A stretch of DNA of 14,216 nt, taken from assembly GCA_002412555.1 (NCBI GenBank), contig DHVH01000315.1, positions 1 to 14,216 of the forward strand, in the 5' to 3' direction. Each line of letters begins with the position of its first letter. The stretch's first letter is position 1. The stretch comes from Marinilabiliaceae bacterium UBA5213. GTDB lineage: Bacteria; Bacteroidota; Bacteroidia; Bacteroidales; Marinilabiliaceae. A program made the position numbers and the translations under genes. This document shows positions 7,445 to 14,216 of the stretch, one piece after another. The notes below the pieces were generated by a model, which worked only from the letters and a program-made list of their open reading frames with translations, was not told where the DNA came from and made no database searches.

Positions 7445-8134
7445 TCAGAACTTAATCAGTGCATTCCATTTGTCAGCCAGTTCCTGAGTGCCGCTTAGAA
7501 CCATAGCGGCGCCTGCTCGGGACAAGATTTCCGGTTCCAGAATGCCTGTATTGACTGCTATTGTTGCAATGCCGGCTCCATGTGAGGCTTCTACACCCAA
7601 GGGGGCATTTTCTATTACAAGCGCCTCGTTGGCTTTGCAATCGGCTATTTTAAGCGCCATCAGGTAGGGCTCGGGGTCTGGTTTGCCCCTTTTTACATCA
7701 AAACCACTGACAACGTTTTCATCCGGAATATTGAAATCATTTTTCAAACGCGAAATTAGAGAAGGCTGCTTGGAGCCGGTGACAACGATGACTTTGAACC
7801 CGGCGGCCATGGTTTGCTGCACAACGCTTTGCATGCCCGGCATTATTTTGGGCGTTGTGGCCTCCAGCATCAGGGCTGTTTTGTGGTCGTAAATTTTTTG
7901 GATATCCTCTTCAGTTGCCGGTCGATGGCCGTATTTCTCAAAGACTACCTGAATGGTTGATGATCCGGTCCGTCCCTCGTTGAGGTAGGCATCATAAGCG
8001 GGAAAATTGATGCCTGCCGATTGGAAACTCTCTACCCAGGTTTGGGCGTGGTTGCGCATGGAGTCATATAAAACGCCGTCCATGTCAAAAAACACAGCTT
8101 TTAGGACAGTGGGAATAATTGAATTTTCTATCAT
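7445..8134 (-). CDS. HAD-superfamily hydrolase, beta-phosphoglucomutase/phosphatase-like
   Basis: A 229-residue HAD subfamily IA protein. Motif I is FFDMDGVLYDS (nucleophile Asp17, acid Asp19), motif II IVVTGSKQ (Thr119), motif III KRGKPDPEPYLMA (Lys151) and motif IV LVIENAPLGVEA (Glu175). A helical cap about 80 residues long lies between motifs I and II. This architecture fits beta-phosphoglucomutase-like sugar phosphatases and phosphonoacetaldehyde/phosphoglycolate relatives; the motif IV form IENAPLGV occurs in such proteins. Substrate is unassigned, though sugar phosphates are likely. It reads divergently from the B3/B4-domain gene. A one-mismatch -7 element (CATCTTTG) ends only 4 nt before its ATG, so a very short leader is possible. 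Confidence 0.88.
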   Translation of the reverse strand: MIENSIIPTVLKAVFFDMDGVLYDSMRNHAQTWVESFQSAGINFPAYDAYLNEGRTGSSTIQVVFEKYGHRPATEEDIQKIYDHKTALMLEATTPKIMPGMQSVVQQTMAAGFKVIVVTGSKQPSLISRLKNDFNIPDENVVSGFDVKRGKPDPEPYLMALKIADCKANEALVIENAPLGVEASHGAGIATIAVNTGILEPEILSRAGAAMVLSGTQELADKWNALIKF

Positions 8135-8148
8135 GGGGCAAAGATGCG

Positions 8149-8166
8149 AAAAAAAGGCGTTTTTTT
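8149..8166. repeat. A7-GGCG-T7 inverted repeat between divergent genes
   Basis: Seven As, a GGCG centre and seven Ts form an 18-bp symmetrical tract in the 69-bp spacer between the HAD and B3/B4 genes. It lies between the two putative -7 elements. It could be a curved-DNA spacer or a protein site, or simply homopolymer chance. Confidence 0.5.
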
Positions 8167-8168
8167 CT

Positions 8169-8176
8169 TAATTTTG
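8169..8176 (+). promoter_or_regulatory. Putative -7 element (TAATTTTG) of the B3/B4-domain gene
   Basis: TAATTTTG is an exact TAnnTTTG match, 27 nt before the ATG at 8204. No -33 TTTG lies upstream; the A/T tract occupies that position. Confidence 0.35.
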
Positions 8177-8203
8177 AATCGTTCAATATAAGCTGAATGA
8201 CTC

Positions 8204-8887
8204 ATGTCGAAAATTGAAATTCAACCCGAATTAAGTGAATTGTTCCCGGAATTGGCTATTGGCTGTATATTGGCTGAAGTTAAGGTCACTGCATCGGATG
8301 GTGTTTTAAAGGAGGAGATGCAGCTCTTGTGCGACCAACTAGTGCCCGATCTGACACCGGAATCTATTCGGCGGCATCCTGTGGTGGAAATGACTAAAAA
8401 TGCTTACCGAAAAATGGGTAAGGATCCCAACCGTTACCGTCCGGCCGCAGAGAGTCTGTTGCGTCGATTGGCATCGGGCAAGGGTCTCTACCATGTGAAC
8501 AATATGGTGGATATCCTCAATATGGTTTCGGTAGCAACCGGTTTTTCAATTGGGGGATATGACATGGATAAGATTCATGGTGCCATTGGGTTAGGACTGG
8601 GGCGCGACCAGGAGCCTTATCAGGGCATTGGCAGGGGCGATTTGAACATTGAAAACCTGCCGGTGTTTAGGGATGATGCTGGTGCCTTTGGTACTTCTAC
8701 CAGTGATTCGGTCCGGACCATGGTAACGGAGGAAACTCAGAAATTCCTAATGGTATTTCCAGCCTTTGAGAAAATGGATGAGCAACTGGACAAGGCGCTT
8801 GAATTGGCCGAAAAGTTATTGGTGGAACTAGGTGGTGTTAAGGCAATGATGGTGAGTCGGCAGGGTAGAGGAGCCGTTGAGAAATAG
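8204..8887 (+). CDS. B3/B4 tRNA-binding-domain protein
   Basis: A 227-residue protein resembling the free-standing B3/B4 domain (COG3382), the fold otherwise found inside the phenylalanyl-tRNA synthetase beta subunit. Recognisable are NAYRKMGKDPNRYRPAAESL (about 65-85, the PxxxRpaaE-type core), the following LYHVNNMVDILNMVSVATGFSIGG stretch (about 97-120) and a GGVKAMM C-terminal strand. In FRS beta the domain edits mischarged tRNA; the role of stand-alone copies is not established, so editing is only a possibility. It is divergently oriented to the HAD gene. The walJ-like gene begins 66 nt downstream, past a stem-loop. Start at 8204 is the first in-frame ATG. Confidence 0.85.
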   Translation: MSKIEIQPELSELFPELAIGCILAEVKVTASDGVLKEEMQLLCDQLVPDLTPESIRRHPVVEMTKNAYRKMGKDPNRYRPAAESLLRRLASGKGLYHVNNMVDILNMVSVATGFSIGGYDMDKIHGAIGLGLGRDQEPYQGIGRGDLNIENLPVFRDDAGAFGTSTSDSVRTMVTEETQKFLMVFPAFEKMDEQLDKALELAEKLLVELGGVKAMMVSRQGRGAVEK

Positions 8888-8904
8888 AATAATAAACATG
8901 GGAG

Positions 8905-8932
8905 GGTTACATGGGTTGTGTGCGGTGTAACC
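8905..8932. repeat. 7-bp inverted repeat, 14-nt loop, upstream of walJ-like gene
   Basis: GGTTACA at 8905-8911 and TGTAACC at 8926-8932 are perfect reverse complements around a 14-nt loop. They lie between the B3/B4 stop (8887) and the probable walJ-like ATG (8954). No T-run follows, so an intrinsic terminator is unlikely; a DNA-binding dyad or RNA hairpin is possible. Confidence 0.55.
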
Positions 8933-8953
8933 AGACCTCAGACCATAAGAATT

Positions 8954-9712
8954 ATGTTGGAAATATGTGCGTTGGCATCGGGGAGCAATGGAAACTGTTA
9001 TTACATTGGCAATGGAAGTGATGCTATTTTGGTGGATGTGGGTATTAGTCGGCGACAAGTTTTGGAGCGCATGGCCCAAAAAGGCCTCAATCCTGAAAAA
9101 CTGCGGGCCATTTTTATATCACATGAACATGCCGATCATTTCAGGGGTGTGCGGGTGCTGAGCAATAAGCTTGGCATTCCGGTTTACATGACTCAGAAAT
9201 CGTACGAAAAAAGCTGGGGCCCCAACCGTCCCCAAAAAATCCTTTTATTTGAGGCAGGTGCTACCATTGAAATTGGTGGATTTAAAGTACACAGCTTTAT
9301 CAAAAACCACGATGCTGCTGAGCCCTGCAGTTTCAGAATCGAATTTGAAGGAAAAAATGTTGGTGTTTTCACTGATATAGGAACGCCTTGTGAAAATGTT
9401 ACCCGCGAACTGGCTTTGTGCAACGCCTTGTTTTTGGAATCGAATTATGACGATGAGATGCTTTGGTCGGGACCCTATCCACAGCACTTAAAAGTGCGGG
9501 TTGCTGGTGACAAGGGACACCTTTCAAATGCACAGGCATTTGAATTATTGGCTCACAACCATCATGCGGAATTGCAAGTGGTTTATTTATCCCATCTCTC
9601 GGCAGAAAACAATAGACCTGATATAGCCGCTGCAGCCTTTCAAACCTTGGAAGAGCGCTTTAGCGTGAGGGTTACCAATCGTTATGCTGCAGGAGATGTG
9701 TTTAGTTTGTAG
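8954..9712 (+). CDS. walJ: MBL-fold metallohydrolase, YycJ/WalJ family
   Basis: A 252-residue metallo-beta-lactamase-fold protein begun at the ATG at 8954 (MLEICALASGSNGNCYYIG), which matches the family's N-terminus; the frame stays open to 8918 but the additional residues are atypical. Metal ligands are visible: the SHEHADH motif (His57, His59, Asp61, His62), His119 in KNHDA, Asp141 in FTDIG and His214 in YLSHLSAENN. VRVAGDKGHLSN is diagnostic of the YycJ/WalJ group. Members are thought to act on DNA or RNA ends and influence cell-wall and replication control in Firmicutes, but function in Bacteroidota is unclear. The MarR-family gene follows 12 nt after its stop, suggesting cotranscription. 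Confidence 0.9.
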   Translation: MLEICALASGSNGNCYYIGNGSDAILVDVGISRRQVLERMAQKGLNPEKLRAIFISHEHADHFRGVRVLSNKLGIPVYMTQKSYEKSWGPNRPQKILLFEAGATIEIGGFKVHSFIKNHDAAEPCSFRIEFEGKNVGVFTDIGTPCENVTRELALCNALFLESNYDDEMLWSGPYPQHLKVRVAGDKGHLSNAQAFELLAHNHHAELQVVYLSHLSAENNRPDIAAAAFQTLEERFSVRVTNRYAAGDVFSL

Positions 9713-9724
9713 AAAAGGAAATCT

Positions 9725-10222
9725 ATGGATTATAAAAGCATTCTAATAAAGATCCGACGGATTGTACGTTCCATCAATCTGGAATCCAAAAAAGTTCAAA
9801 AGGACTTTGGGGTAAGCATACCTCAGATACTGTGTTTGGAATATCTCAAATCATCACCCAATTATCAGGCTACACAACTGGCCATTCGGGAACATATGAA
9901 CTTAAATTCCAGCACTGTTACAGGTATTATTGGTCGCCTGGAAAAAAACGGATTGCTGGCCCGCTTGCCCAAATCGGGCGATAAGCGTGTTACCCATATC
10001 ACCCTGACTTCAGCAGGGGACAGACTCCTTGAAAAGACGCCAGACCTGCTACAGCAGCGTCTGGCATCTAAATTGAAAAGAATGACTTCTGATGAATTGG
10101 CGCACATGTCCGATATTCTTGGTCAATTGATAGAGATGCTGGAAATTGAAGAGTCTGAGGAATTTCCGGTGATTTCTGCTGATGGCCTATACGAGGGAGA
10201 TGGCTTATCACACATAGAATAA
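9725..10222 (+). CDS. MarR-family transcriptional regulator
   Basis: A 165-residue winged-helix regulator. It has a helical N-terminus (IRRIVRSINLESKKVQKDFG), then the recognition region NLNSSTVTGIIGRLEKNGLLARLP (about 59-82) and the wing motif DKRVTHITLTSAGDRLL (about 85-101), with dimerisation helices at the end. It lacks visible cysteines in an OhrR-like sensing position; its Cys37 (ILCLEYL) is in a core helix and may be coincidental. The acidic tail after about residue 140 is longer than in minimal MarR proteins. No divergent target gene exists, so it may be an autoregulator or act elsewhere. AGGAAATCT precedes the ATG as a weak ribosome site. Its TAA is 4 nt from the stop codon of the opposing SGNH gene. 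Confidence 0.87.
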   Translation: MDYKSILIKIRRIVRSINLESKKVQKDFGVSIPQILCLEYLKSSPNYQATQLAIREHMNLNSSTVTGIIGRLEKNGLLARLPKSGDKRVTHITLTSAGDRLLEKTPDLLQQRLASKLKRMTSDELAHMSDILGQLIEMLEIEESEEFPVISADGLYEGDGLSHIE

Positions 10223-10232
10223 GGGCTTATTC
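10217..10232. repeat. 16-bp palindrome spanning two convergent stop codons
   Basis: GAATAAG-GG-CTTATTC is a perfect inverted repeat whose arms contain the terminal GAA TAA of the MarR gene and, on the other strand, of the SGNH gene. Both proteins therefore end in Glu. With a 2-nt centre it would fold only as a shorter stem; it may be chance. Confidence 0.6.
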
Positions 10233-10922
10233 GATGGCCTTGCCCGTTAAGGCCCCGTAAATGATTTGCGCCATTATACCTGCCCCTTCGGCATTGGGAT
10301 GTACCTGATCGGGAAACAGATCTTCACGACCCGTCAGGGGTGTATACAGGTCGATGCAATGCAAATCCAGCTCTGCCGCCAACTCCTCAATCATGGGGTT
10401 TAGACCGTGCACAATGGTGTTATCGCTAATGCCCCACCGCTCGGGGAAGGCAGGCACCGCTTTTAACAAAACCACAATGGGCTTTGACGCCAAGGCCTGA
10501 AAAGATGCTATCAGCTTTTTGTAGTCCTCCTTAAAAGACTTGCTGTGCTGCCAGTTATGTGGCTTGGTGTCGTTGGTGCCCAGCTTAATAAGCACCACAT
10601 CCGGCCCAAAATCCAGCGCCATCTTATACTGCGGTTCATGAATGTAGGGAAAATCACCACTGCTCATTAAGGTGCGGCCACTCACACCATAATTTTGCAC
10701 ATCCCAGTCGTTTCCCAGCAAGCCTTGTAATTGCGCAGGATAGCTAAGACTATCGCGCTGCTCAATGCCTGCTCCAAATGTGATGCTGTTGCCGACACAG
10801 GCTATTTTAATGGGCTCGTTGTACTGTTTTACGTCTACAATTCCCTTGTTGGGTTGTTGACTGGCAGCAGTTAGCATGGCAAGCGCCAGGAATAATGCTT
10901 GAAAGATGTGTTTCGGTTTCAT
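10227..10922 (-). CDS. Exported SGNH/GDSL hydrolase (esterase)
   Basis: A 231-residue protein with an N-terminal signal peptide (about 1-20, basic start then FQALFLALAMLTAA), followed by an SGNH fold. The four blocks are present: I, CVGNSITFG with nucleophile Ser46; II, YGVSGRTL with Gly82; III, LGTNDTK with Asn117; and V, FPDQVHPN with Asp205 and His208. This type includes acetylxylan and other carbohydrate esterases and sialate O-acetylesterase relatives, acting in the periplasm or outside the cell. The substrate is not evident. It lies alone on the minus strand, convergent to MarR, and has a -7 element 20 nt upstream. A short conserved spacing of the four blocks and normal length argue for a functional enzyme. 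Confidence 0.9.
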   Translation of the reverse strand: MKPKHIFQALFLALAMLTAASQQPNKGIVDVKQYNEPIKIACVGNSITFGAGIEQRDSLSYPAQLQGLLGNDWDVQNYGVSGRTLMSSGDFPYIHEPQYKMALDFGPDVVLIKLGTNDTKPHNWQHSKSFKEDYKKLIASFQALASKPIVVLLKAVPAFPERWGISDNTIVHGLNPMIEELAAELDLHCIDLYTPLTGREDLFPDQVHPNAEGAGIMAQIIYGALTGKAIE

Positions 10923-10941
10923 TCGAATGTGTTTAAGTATT

Positions 10942-10949
10942 CAAAAGTA
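10942..10949 (-). promoter_or_regulatory. Putative -7 element (TACTTTTG) of the SGNH gene
   Basis: On the minus strand this reads TACTTTTG, an exact TAnnTTTG, 19 nt before the ATG at 10922. No -33 box is evident. The short leader is usual for Bacteroidota. Confidence 0.45.
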
Positions 10950-11080
10950 GGGAAAATTGATGAAATGGAGTAGGGTTGGAGGAAGAGTAGTGAGTTGTTA
11001 TTGGTTATAAGTTTTAATAGTTTATAATAACTTGAATCATTTAGAATAATTCTTTATTATCAATAATTGGAAGTCAATTG

Positions 11081-11110
11081 TTTGGAAGTTAAAAAATATT
11101 AATATTTTTG
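11081..11110 (+). promoter_or_regulatory. Bacteroidota promoter (TTTG-18-TATTTTTG) of the exported two-gene unit
   Basis: TTTG at 11081-11084 and TATTTTTG at 11103-11110 are separated by 18 nt, the best full match to the TTTG/TAnnTTTG pair in the window. Transcription would begin near 11115, leaving a leader of about 45-50 nt before the ATG at 11163. Confidence 0.65.
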
Positions 11111-11162
11111 CAGCACATCGTTCTATATTTTTTATTCTGATTACTAAAAACCCAGCCCTAAC

Positions 11163-12086
11163 ATGTGTTTGAAGTATAGATTTAGTTGCCTTTTATTTTT
11201 TGTGCTGATTTCTTTAAGCACTTCAACCTCTGCCCAAGGTGAGGTTGATCGATTGTTAGGCGCAATAAGAAATGGCCATAATATTGTAATACAGAATTAT
11301 GGTATTACAGAAAGTGATGTTAATCTTCTAATTCGTCAGTTCGAAAACGAATTTTCTCGTTTTAATCGTGAACAGCGTTATATTTCCTACTTCTATTTAC
11401 AAAGAATTGCTCTTGGTTTTGATAGCAATGCCCCACAATCACAATTGTTAGATTTGATTGTTAGGGTGGGATTAAAAGATGCTGATTCAGGTAACCGAAA
11501 CGCTGCAATTAAATTGCTGTATGCCTTTCCCCTTGATTGCTACACTACTACTATTAAGAACAGTATTGCAAGCTATGTTGTTAGTAAGGAAGAGCCATTT
11601 ACTGATTTCGCCAGATTGGCAGGTTGGGCTAAGATAACTCAAGTAGAAGTTTCATTGTTGGAATTGCTAAGGTTAGGGGAATTGACTAATAAGGAAAGCT
11701 GGGAAGTTCATTTGGCATTGGCACGAATTGGAAACGAGGAAAGTCTGCAATACTGCATGCAAATGATTCGGAATGCTGGTATGAATGACCTGGTGGTTCA
11801 TTCTTTGGTGCCAGAGATCATTTATTTAAATCAAAGAGAGGGTTTTGATTACTTGTTGATGAAAATACTTGACGATGATAAATTCTGTTCATCACCAAAT
11901 CCAGAAATCGAACTAAATATTAATTGTGCTTACCGGTTAATGGAATCTGTGGCTCCTGTTATTGTTGATTTTCCATTAGAGGTGGATGCTTCGGGTGACC
12001 TTTTAGTCGCAGATTATGAGGAAGCATTAAATGAAGTTCGTGTTTGGATTCATGAACATTACCAAACATACCAAATTAGAGAATAG
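11163..12086 (+). CDS. Exported hypothetical helical-repeat protein
   Basis: A 307-residue protein I do not recognise as a named family. It begins with a signal peptide (about 1-24: basic start, LLFFVLISLS core, TSAQG cleavage region, so type I rather than lipoprotein). The remainder is rich in amphipathic helices in a repeating style that resembles HEAT/ARM repeats: YLQRIALGF, IKLLYAFPL, FARLAGWAKI, EVHLALARIGNEESLQYCMQMI and SLVPEIIYL. Such repeats usually make binding scaffolds. It may interact with the product of the next gene, which begins 43 nt after its stop. Hand-counted lines at 11161 and 11281 give 17/60 and 16/60 GC, clearly lower than most of the window. HEAT similarity is a visual impression, not a profile hit. 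Confidence 0.72.
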   Translation: MCLKYRFSCLLFFVLISLSTSTSAQGEVDRLLGAIRNGHNIVIQNYGITESDVNLLIRQFENEFSRFNREQRYISYFYLQRIALGFDSNAPQSQLLDLIVRVGLKDADSGNRNAAIKLLYAFPLDCYTTTIKNSIASYVVSKEEPFTDFARLAGWAKITQVEVSLLELLRLGELTNKESWEVHLALARIGNEESLQYCMQMIRNAGMNDLVVHSLVPEIIYLNQREGFDYLLMKILDDDKFCSSPNPEIELNINCAYRLMESVAPVIVDFPLEVDASGDLLVADYEEALNEVRVWIHEHYQTYQIRE

Positions 12087-12129
12087 GCAGTATAAATTAA
12101 TTAACTGAATACCCAAACCTAGGCGTTAT

Positions 12130-14216
12130 ATGAATTGTCGGAACCGAATTGGCACCCTACTTATCCTGGTCCTCATTAGCTCTGCGTTGCACAGTGCTAG
12201 CTATAAAGAGGGAAGTCTGCGTAGTTTTGAATTACCGCTTGAGCAAGTAGCTCCACTAGAGTTAAGTTTTGAAGAAAGTGTTTTGCCCGAAGCAGAGCAT
12301 GAATATGATTTAATTCTGGACAAAATCATCAAAGAGAATAAATTCATTGAAGAATTAGATGCTGCTTCTTTTTATACACTGCCCATTGCCATTCTGCCTC
12401 CCGGTAAAACCGATCCTTCTTATGCTTTAGTAATTGACCACGCAGAAATTCATCCTGAATATGCTGAATTTAGCGCTTTTATGGTTATCACAAATCCATT
12501 TGATAACACAAAAGTACGTTTCAAAGCCAGTAATATAAAGTTTTCATTTGAGGCCGGATTAATAGGAGAGGTGACCTTATCCTTGATGGATAAAAGAACA
12601 ACAAAGATCATTAATGATGTTCAGTTAAATTGGTTACCTGGTACTTATGTAAGCTGGGATTGTAATGGATTTAAAAGCATTGGATTAAACGCCGAAGTAA
12701 CGTTAAGCGAAAGTCGTTTTCAAGCAATTAATCTGCCCTCTTTTGCGCCTGCTGGACAAGTGAAAGCCTCATTTTTTGCGGAATTTTCGGACTTTAAAAA
12801 TTTCGTTGTTGATATCAGTCTACCGGCATTTAAAATGACAGGGATGGATGAGTTGGCTTTTCATTTTCAAAATGTTGTATTGGATTTTAGTGATTTTCAT
12901 AACGCTGCCTCTTTTTCATTTCCGGAGAATTACCCAGATGCTTATAATGGTGATATGGAAAACCTTTGGAGAGGGCTCTTTGTCTCTCAGGCCGAAATAT
13001 TCCTTTCTCAAAAATTCAATGATAACCAAAGCAAGCCGGTTTCCTTTTATGCTCAGGACATTCTTTTGGATGATTATGGCCTCACCGGCCTATTGGGTGC
13101 TAGAAATATCTTGCCCAAAGAACGAGGGGTGTTGGGAGAATGGCCATTTTCTATTGATGATATCAGTATAGAACTGCTCACCGGACGTTTAAAGTCATTT
13201 GCTTTTTCTGGAGAAACCCAACTGCCAGGAACATCGACTGGGGTTTTGTATGATGCTTATTTAGATGCCGAAGCAGTTTATCACTTTGGACTTACGCTGA
13301 CGGATGCCATTGAATTTGATGTTTTTGCGGCCGAAGCCACTCTGCATCAATCCTCCAGAATTGATGTTCACGTAGAAAATGGTAAATTTGTACCCACAGC
13401 GCTTTTGAATGGTGAGTTTAACTTTAAGGTTTCTAACTCATCTGATAATAAAGACAATCCAACTTTGAGTCTCCCTTCCTTGAGGTTTGAAGGACTAAGG
13501 ATTTCTACTGTGCCACCTGTTCTTGATATCACTTATCTGGACTATACCTCTGGTACCAAGGAGAATGAATTGGCTAAATTTCCTGTCACCATAGAAAGCA
13601 TTGCTTTTAGAAAATATGGTAATCAAACTGTTTCATTTGATTTCGGGTTTCGTATTAATCTGTCCCCTGCCAGCGGGGGAGGTCTTGGAGGTAAAGCTAC
13701 AGTGGGCATCGTCAGCGATATTTCGGGTAAGGATTGGAAGTTTGAAAAACTCAATGTTAGTGCCATTGAAGTCAAGGCAGACAAGAAGGGGGCGTTTAAT
13801 TTTTATGGTAGCTTAATTTTGTTTGAAGATGATCCTGTGTATGGAAAGGGATTTAAAGGATCAGTTAAAGCACTTTTTGCGGAGACTTTTGACTTGGGTG
13901 CCACTGCTTTGTTTGGACGGGTTGACGGCTATCGCTATTTCTCTGTAGATGCTTTTTTGTATAGCTCTACAGGTATCGCAGCACCTCCATTTACCATTAA
14001 TGGGTTTGGTGGTGGACTGTCCTATAGAATGAGACAACAAGTACCCGGAAGTGGCATTAATTCAGAAATAGGGAAAACTGGTAGCGGGTTATACTATGTG
14101 CCGGACAATAATGTATCCTTGGGTTTGACAGCTGGGTTAAAGGCAGGTATTGTGAACGAAAACGTGGTTCAGGGCGAGATCAATTTTGGTATAATATTTA
14201 ATAAAAGTGGCGGTAT
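12130..14216 (+). CDS. Very large exported beta-rich protein, N-terminal 695 codons (partial)
   Basis: Open from the ATG at 12130 through the window end with no stop (checked in frame line by line), giving at least 695 residues. A signal peptide occupies about 1-24 (LLILVLISSALHSAS). Thereafter it is strand-rich with alternating hydrophobic and polar residues, few cysteines and repeating units of the style FxVxISLPxF, WPFSIDDISIELLTG, NFKVSNSS and FDFGFRINLS. DDPVYGKGFKG lies at about 567-577 and a glycine-rich GFGGGLSYRM at about 626-635. It resembles large conserved hypothetical proteins that I recall from Bacteroidota, but I cannot name the family. It could be a secreted adhesin, an envelope or appendage protein, or a toxin-delivery scaffold; none is proven. 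It follows the exported helical-repeat gene and is probably cotranscribed with it. Confidence 0.75.
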   Translation, partial: MNCRNRIGTLLILVLISSALHSASYKEGSLRSFELPLEQVAPLELSFEESVLPEAEHEYDLILDKIIKENKFIEELDAASFYTLPIAILPPGKTDPSYALVIDHAEIHPEYAEFSAFMVITNPFDNTKVRFKASNIKFSFEAGLIGEVTLSLMDKRTTKIINDVQLNWLPGTYVSWDCNGFKSIGLNAEVTLSESRFQAINLPSFAPAGQVKASFFAEFSDFKNFVVDISLPAFKMTGMDELAFHFQNVVLDFSDFHNAASFSFPENYPDAYNGDMENLWRGLFVSQAEIFLSQKFNDNQSKPVSFYAQDILLDDYGLTGLLGARNILPKERGVLGEWPFSIDDISIELLTGRLKSFAFSGETQLPGTSTGVLYDAYLDAEAVYHFGLTLTDAIEFDVFAAEATLHQSSRIDVHVENGKFVPTALLNGEFNFKVSNSSDNKDNPTLSLPSLRFEGLRISTVPPVLDITYLDYTSGTKENELAKFPVTIESIAFRKYGNQTVSFDFGFRINLSPASGGGLGGKATVGIVSDISGKDWKFEKLNVSAIEVKADKKGAFNFYGSLILFEDDPVYGKGFKGSVKALFAETFDLGATALFGRVDGYRYFSVDAFLYSSTGIAAPPFTINGFGGGLSYRMRQQVPGSGINSEIGKTGSGLYYVPDNNVSLGLTAGLKAGIVNENVVQGEINFGIIFNKSGG

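Larger units (their letters stand above)
10923..11162. other. 240-bp AT-rich divergent intergenic region
   Basis: Spacer between the SGNH gene and the exported helical-repeat gene. It is strongly AT-rich, particularly 11001-11110, and contains back-to-back promoters: 10942-10949 leftward and 11081-11110 rightward. I found no gene, tRNA or mobile-element end. Confidence 0.5.

Noticed and set aside
8918..8953. Upstream ATG for the walJ-like gene
   Set aside because: It falls within the inverted-repeat region and adds residues that do not match the family; MLEICALASGSNGN at 8954 is the typical N-terminus.
12121..12129. AGGCGTTAT as an integron attC fragment
   Set aside because: No paired core sites, no inverted-repeat body and no integrase; a chance string.
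12848..13171. Plus-strand 107-residue open frame within the giant gene
   Set aside because: Lies in another frame inside a long continuous frame (12130 onward) that has strong protein character.
13601..13816. Plus-strand 71-residue open frame within the giant gene
   Set aside because: Out-of-frame shadow of the giant gene.

Overview
The window reads as a chromosomal stretch from a Bacteroidota bacterium, perhaps a Marinilabiliales-type lineage; the finer placement is only an impression. Three things support this. Several genes are preceded by TAnnTTTG, the Bacteroidota -7 promoter element, and Shine-Dalgarno signals are mostly absent. The gene families (PgpH-like HD phosphohydrolase, WbqC-like, LapA-domain, YycJ/WalJ-like MBL protein, CBS-less SIS isomerase) are common there. 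Hand-counted lines give roughly 45% GC in typical genes. I see no rRNA, tRNA, CRISPR array, transposase or phage gene.

Layout. 1-803 (minus) is the 5' part of a 7TMR-HD / PgpH-type c-di-AMP phosphodiesterase. 804-1173 is non-coding. 1174-1947 (plus) is an SH3-NlpC/P60 peptidase. It converges on a compact minus-strand block, 1958-6631, that is read in the order CBS-less SIS sugar-phosphate isomerase, phosphohexomutase, isochorismatase-like hydrolase, PfkB sugar kinase, LapA-domain membrane protein, WbqC-like protein. The first four are separated by only 7-23 nt and probably form an operon for sugar-phosphate metabolism. The membrane and WbqC genes at its end suggest an envelope or polysaccharide link.

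The middle holds ordinary single genes: YjbQ-type protein (plus), a beta-phosphoglucomutase-like HAD hydrolase (minus), a B3/B4-domain protein (plus, divergent from HAD), a YycJ/WalJ-like MBL hydrolase followed 12 nt later by a MarR-family regulator (plus), and an exported SGNH esterase (minus, stop codons 4 nt from those of MarR).

The right end (11163-14216) is the least ordinary part. A very good Bacteroidota promoter drives an exported helical-repeat protein of unknown function. 43 nt later comes the first 695 codons of a very large exported, beta-rich protein that runs off the window. The two look like a co-expressed secreted or cell-surface pair, and they are the best candidate here for an undescribed system.
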